Source: CAYJWS01 sp964373925
GTDB lineage: Bacteria > Patescibacteriota > Patescibacteriia > Buchananbacterales > GWA2-38-13
Length of the DNA stretch: 30,556 bases
Direction of reading: 5' to 3'
Assembly (NCBI GenBank): GCA_964373925.1
Contig: CAYJWS010000007.1
Location: 1 to 30,556 of the forward strand
The notes under the pieces are model-generated. The model ran no database searches and had not been told where the DNA came from. It saw only the letters and a program-made list of their open reading frames with translations. The position numbers and the translations under genes were made by a program. Shown piece by piece: positions 26,783 through 30,556 of the stretch (positions are counted from its first letter, which is position 1; each line of letters starts with the position of its first letter).

Positions 26783-29524
26783 ATGATTACGCCAATTTAC
26801 TGTTCATTATGTGGCGGCGCAGGAACACACAAGAACATCCAGTGCCTTCAATGTCGAGGTGAGGGTACTGTTGTCTGGACTGGAAAATACGGACTTTATT
26901 GGGGGATGGCCATTGATACGCTCCATATTTTGCAAAGAAAAATTACATCAACTATTAGAAATACTATTGATTTTTTACTTCTCATTTTTGGAATTTTTGG
27001 AATTTTACTTCTTTTTTTTAATATAGATTTCAACAGTTTATCATTTGAGAAGTTAGAGCAGCTATGGTATGCGAAGAATTTCACCATGCTTGTGTTTTGG
27101 ATAAGCATAGTGAGCGACAGCTATCTGTTTTTTAGGTTCATGAGGCGCGTGGAATCAATTTATAAAATGCCAAAAGATGTCTTTGCGCCCCAAATGCCCA
27201 ACACGAAACCTCCCCAATGGGAAGAAATAAAAAAATTGCCCATAAGCAAGCACATTGATATTTCAAAATATTACACCGAAGAAGCGATTACCGCGCTGGA
27301 AAAATCCTATGAGCTTTCGAAAAAATATAGCCACGCCAAGGTAGTGCCGATACATTTGTTTATTTCTCTGCTTTCGTACACAGAAATTATTAATATTTTT
27401 GTAAGGCTAGGGGTATCATTCAAGAGCTTGCGATCTAAGCTTTCACACGTTTTAGAAACATATTATTCTCCAATCATTGATACTATAACGTACTCCCAGG
27501 AATTTCACCTTGCGCAATTTAGCGCGTTTGAACATGGGTATATAACAAAAAAGAAAAAGGTAGATCTTTCCGATTTACTTATCGGCGCGTGCTCGTCTTC
27601 AGAAATTCTTAGTGAAATTCTCTATGATCTTGAGATAGACTTGGAAAAAATTCAAAATGTATCCATGTGGAGCACGTTTGGCAAGAACCTGAAACAGAGA
27701 GTTCACAAGATGCGATCCGTGGGATCTCGCCGGCCAAAGTCCGGAATGAATAGATCTATGACTGCCGTTGCGACGCCTTTTTTAAATTCATTCAGTGAAG
27801 ATTTGACACTTCAGGCCCGATCAGGTATTTTAGATCCTTGTATCGGAAGAGGGAAAGAAATTGAAGAAGTGTTTGAAATCCTCTCCGGCGGCACACGTCG
27901 AAACGTCGTTTTAGTCGGAGCGCCGGGAATTGGAAAAAGAACTATTATATATGGAGTTGCGTATCTTATGATATCCGAAGAAGTTCCTCTATTCCTACAA
28001 GATAAGAGGCTCGTTAATCTGAGCGTAGCTAGGCTTGTGAGCGGCGTTTCGGCAAGCGAGGCTGAAGAGCGCATACTGCGAATTATGGATGAAATTATTA
28101 AATCTCAAAATATAGTGCTCTGTATCCATGAAGTATCCCATCTTATCGGCATATCTTCGGGAAGCTCCGGAAGCATTGACTTGGCGGGAGTCCTTGCCGA
28201 AGCGCTTGAGCAAAAGCAGGTAATGCTCATTTCAACATCAAGCAGTGAGGATTACTCTAAATATTTGGAAAACAATAATACGCTTGGCGGAGTTTTAGAA
28301 AAGATTGACATTAAAGAAGTTGAAGGCAATGAGGCAATACTTATTTTGGAAGCGAAATCAGGCCCCATAGAGTATAAGTACAGTACGTTTTTTACGTATG
28401 ACGCGATAGTGAAAACAATGGAGCTTTCAGCAAAGTATATCCATGACCGCTATCTTCCGGAAAAAGCCATTGAAATTCTCGAGGAGACCGCAAGCAGGGT
28501 TTTTAATACAAAAGGAAAGGATGTGCTAGTAACACACAATGACGTCGCGCAGACCGTATCTTTAAAAACCGATATTCCGCTCACCCAAATTACGCAGGAT
28601 GAGTCAGAAAAACTCTTGAAGCTTGAAGAAAAAATCCATGAAAGGATGATTGACCAAAATGAGGCAGTGAGCATGGCCTCGGCGGCTGTAAGGCGCGCTC
28701 GCGCGGAAATTCGGGATACAAAACGCCCGATAGTGAATTTGCTGTTTTTAGGCCCTACGGGAGTAGGAAAAACCCAGCTTGCAAAAACATTATCCCGTGT
28801 GTATTTTGGAAGCGAAAGCAAGATGATCAGGCTTGATATGTCAGAATACCAGGAAAAATCGTCAATAAACCGCCTTATAGGCTTTGGAGACGGGGGTGGG
28901 GACGCCTCGGGCGGATATCTTACGGAGCAAGTACGGCATCATCCATTCGCACTGCTGCTGCTTGATGAAATTGAAAAAGCCCATCCTGATATTCTTAACG
29001 TATTTTTGCAGGTTATGGATGACGGAAGGCTTACGGACGCGCGCGGGAGGCTTGTAGATTTTACTAATATTATCATCATTTGCACCTCAAATGCTTGCAC
29101 GACGACCATACAAAAAAGGATAACGCAGGGCAAGACTCCCCAGCAGATAAAAGATGAAATCATCTCGGGTGAGCTTATTGAATATTTTAGGCCGGAGTTT
29201 ATCAATCGTTTTGATGGGGTAGTTGTGTTTAAGCCCCTTTCAAGAGAAGACGTGCGCCAAATCACTTTGCTTTTGCTTGATGGCGTGGCACAAGAGCTTG
29301 AAAAAAAAGGCATCATGCTTAGGGCGACAGATGGCGCTGTTGATTGGCTTGCGAATCTTGGATTTGATCCGCTCTTTGGCGCGAGGCCCCTACGCAGAGT
29401 TGTGCAAGAAAAAGTTGATGATGTTATAGCGAATTATATCTTGTCAAAAAAGGTTGACAGGCGCGATACAATAATTATTGATGTGGGAGGAAGGATTGAT
29501 ATCGTTAAATCAAAAAAATATTAA
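26783..29524 (+). CDS. Membrane-anchored ClpC/ClpA-like double AAA+ ATPase with zinc ribbon
   Basis: A 913-aa protein. Residues 1-30 carry a DnaJ-like zinc ribbon (Cys7, Cys10, Cys21, Cys24; CSLCGGAG, CLQCRGEG). Two membrane helices follow (about 61-81 and 99-118), then a Clp N-domain (about 165-300) and two AAA+ modules. The second (D2) is intact: Walker A GPTGVGKTQ (about 655) and Walker B LLLLDEIEKAH (about 724), plus FRPEFINRFD with the Arg finger. The first (D1) is degenerate: Walker A GAPGIGKRT (about 378), Walker B CIHEV with His for Asp, and LEKIDIKEV lacking the usual Arg pair. No IGF/IGL ClpP-docking tripeptide is seen in D2. Known family role: protein unfolding for proteolysis or disaggregation, here at the membrane. 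Confidence 0.88.
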   Translation: MITPIYCSLCGGAGTHKNIQCLQCRGEGTVVWTGKYGLYWGMAIDTLHILQRKITSTIRNTIDFLLLIFGIFGILLLFFNIDFNSLSFEKLEQLWYAKNFTMLVFWISIVSDSYLFFRFMRRVESIYKMPKDVFAPQMPNTKPPQWEEIKKLPISKHIDISKYYTEEAITALEKSYELSKKYSHAKVVPIHLFISLLSYTEIINIFVRLGVSFKSLRSKLSHVLETYYSPIIDTITYSQEFHLAQFSAFEHGYITKKKKVDLSDLLIGACSSSEILSEILYDLEIDLEKIQNVSMWSTFGKNLKQRVHKMRSVGSRRPKSGMNRSMTAVATPFLNSFSEDLTLQARSGILDPCIGRGKEIEEVFEILSGGTRRNVVLVGAPGIGKRTIIYGVAYLMISEEVPLFLQDKRLVNLSVARLVSGVSASEAEERILRIMDEIIKSQNIVLCIHEVSHLIGISSGSSGSIDLAGVLAEALEQKQVMLISTSSSEDYSKYLENNNTLGGVLEKIDIKEVEGNEAILILEAKSGPIEYKYSTFFTYDAIVKTMELSAKYIHDRYLPEKAIEILEETASRVFNTKGKDVLVTHNDVAQTVSLKTDIPLTQITQDESEKLLKLEEKIHERMIDQNEAVSMASAAVRRARAEIRDTKRPIVNLLFLGPTGVGKTQLAKTLSRVYFGSESKMIRLDMSEYQEKSSINRLIGFGDGGGDASGGYLTEQVRHHPFALLLLDEIEKAHPDILNVFLQVMDDGRLTDARGRLVDFTNIIIICTSNACTTTIQKRITQGKTPQQIKDEIISGELIEYFRPEFINRFDGVVVFKPLSREDVRQITLLLLDGVAQELEKKGIMLRATDGAVDWLANLGFDPLFGARPLRRVVQEKVDDVIANYILSKKVDRRDTIIIDVGGRIDIVKSKKY

Positions 29525-29530
29525 TGGCAT

Positions 29531-30556
29531 ATGACGTATTTTTATTCTTTTATTTTTACGTTTTTGCTTTCTATTCTTGTGACTCCCGTAGTTTCGTATA
29601 TCGCGCGAAGGTTAAGGATTATGGATTTTCCACAGGAATTGCGCAAGTCTCACGCAAAGCCAACACCCTTGTTTGGGGGGTTGGCAATTTTTTTGTCATT
29701 TTTTGTAATTTTATTTTTATTTATAAGCAACAAAAGCATAAGCGAAACAGCAATTTCAAAAAATGTGGTTTTGGGAATTTTTGTGGGATCAATAATAATT
29801 ATGATAGGCGGCTTCTTGGACGACAGGTATAATCTCGCGCCAAAACATCAAATTATTTTTCCAATTGTCGCTTCGTTGGTCGTTATGGCGAGCGGCACGC
29901 ATATTGCATTTATTACAAATCCAAATGGAGGAGTATTGAATATCAAGCCTTTTTTAGGTTTCCTAATAACTTTTATCTGGCTGATGGGAATGATGTATAC
30001 GACAAAATTCCTTGACGGCCTAGACGGGCTGGTTTCGGGCGTGGCGGTTATCGCTTCTTTTATCATCTTTATCGTGAGCCTATTTTGGGATCTTAAAAAC
30101 TCTGGCACGTCATATATGTCTCTTATGCTCGCCGGCGCGTCGCTAGGATTCCTTATTTATAATTTTTACCCGGCAAAAATATTTCTTGGGGAGGGAGGAA
30201 GTATTTTTTTAGGCTATATGATCGGGGTTTTATCCATAATTTCCGGAAGTAAGATCGCAACTTCCATTCTTATTATGGGGCTTCCTATTATAGATACTTT
30301 GTATGTGATAATCAGAAGGATGAGGCAAGGAAGATCTCCCGCAGTTGGGGATAGAGAGCATTTTCACTACTCACTTCTTGACTCTGGCATAAGCCAAAGG
30401 AAAGCAGTGGGTATCATATATTGTACGACACTAATGTTTGGATTATCTTCACTTTTTTTAAACACAAAAGGAAAAATAATCGCTATAGGTGTTTTGGTTA
30501 TAACATCAATTTTTCTTATTAAAAAACTGTATTCTCGGTCTAAAAATTCAAGAAAT
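29531..30556 (+). CDS. WecA/MraY-family polyprenyl-phosphate GlcNAc-1-phosphate transferase (3' end missing)
   Basis: The first 342 residues are present, open at the window end. It is a multi-helix membrane enzyme that transfers a sugar-1-phosphate from a UDP-sugar to undecaprenyl phosphate. Motifs are HAKPTPLFGGLAI (41-53), GGFLDDRYNL with Asp97/Asp98, TTKFLDGLDGL (157-167), YPAKIFLGEGGSIFLGY (213-229) and GDREHFHYSLLDSG (273-286). The variants are Lys159 where N is usual in NFxDGLDG and Glu221 where GD is usual. The shape fits the WecA/TagO branch more than MraY. The start is ATG 29531, seven nt after the ClpC-like stop region; another ATG at 29524 is out of frame. It probably feeds the polysaccharide or peptidoglycan pathway. 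Confidence 0.87.
   Translation, partial: MTYFYSFIFTFLLSILVTPVVSYIARRLRIMDFPQELRKSHAKPTPLFGGLAIFLSFFVILFLFISNKSISETAISKNVVLGIFVGSIIIMIGGFLDDRYNLAPKHQIIFPIVASLVVMASGTHIAFITNPNGGVLNIKPFLGFLITFIWLMGMMYTTKFLDGLDGLVSGVAVIASFIIFIVSLFWDLKNSGTSYMSLMLAGASLGFLIYNFYPAKIFLGEGGSIFLGYMIGVLSIISGSKIATSILIMGLPIIDTLYVIIRRMRQGRSPAVGDREHFHYSLLDSGISQRKAVGIIYCTTLMFGLSSLFLNTKGKIIAIGVLVITSIFLIKKLYSRSKNSRN

Noticed and set aside
29524..29832. Frame starting at ATG 29524 overlapping the ClpC-like stop
   Set aside because: The overlapping frame from ATG 29531 gives a full WecA/MraY-family protein through to the window end, so the 29524 frame is a shadow.

Overview
The window looks like chromosomal DNA of a small-genome, AT-rich bacterium, most likely a Candidate Phyla Radiation (Patescibacteria, Parcubacteria-like) organism. 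This is inferred from gene content: a DUF4012 protein beside a glycosyltransferase cluster, a membrane-anchored ClpC-like ATPase, a XerA-like recombinase, short orphan genes, REP-like intergenic palindromes and a rearranged RNase P RNA. No rRNA, tRNA or CRISPR array was seen.

Layout. 1-339 is the 5' part of a cytidine/blasticidin deaminase gene on the minus strand. 515-3968 carries a tyrosine recombinase, a free-standing LAGLIDADG endonuclease and lepA, with the endonuclease overlapping the lepA start. 4076-5637 (minus) holds a small orphan operon and fabH. fabH is divergent from recJ, and the two share one overlapping bidirectional promoter; rnhA follows recJ. 8044-8439 is a patch of palindromic repeats. 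8440-12161 (minus) holds a LexA-like repressor, an unusually long rnpB (about 720 nt), a 394-aa orphan, and a two-gene orphan operon. A short fabH-like tail fragment lies on the plus strand at 11257-11316. 12317-23201 (plus, interrupted only by minus-strand pgsA) is a cell-surface polysaccharide cluster: a WbaP/WcaJ-type phosphoglycosyl transferase, three GT4-type glycosyltransferases, a membrane-anchored methyltransferase, a DUF4012 protein and a large single-pass protein with DUF11-like repeats. tgt follows, then three small orphan genes, then a membrane protein plus membrane ClpC-like operon, and finally a WecA/MraY-family transferase cut by the window end.

Expression signals are unusually readable. 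Many promoters fit TTGACA-N17-TATAAT. Two classes of transcript appear. Some metabolic or surface genes (recJ, the WbaP-like gene, the endonuclease) have the -10 box only 6-13 nt before ATG, so they are probably leaderless. A second class has a real leader with a Shine-Dalgarno (SD) sequence, and in six such leaders, just after the predicted transcription start, there is G(T/C)TCTTTA. This is almost exactly the core of boxA, the NusB-S10 binding site of rRNA antitermination (E. coli TGCTCTTTAACA, B. subtilis TGTTCTTTGA). The six genes are fabH, the lexA-like gene, pgsA and three orphans. A seventh leader has a weaker match. This putative boxA-led mRNA regulon is the most interesting candidate system in the window. 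Other notable points are palindromic repeats inside rnpB, a Tgt without its zinc cysteines, and a ClpC-like protein with a degenerate first ATPase domain.
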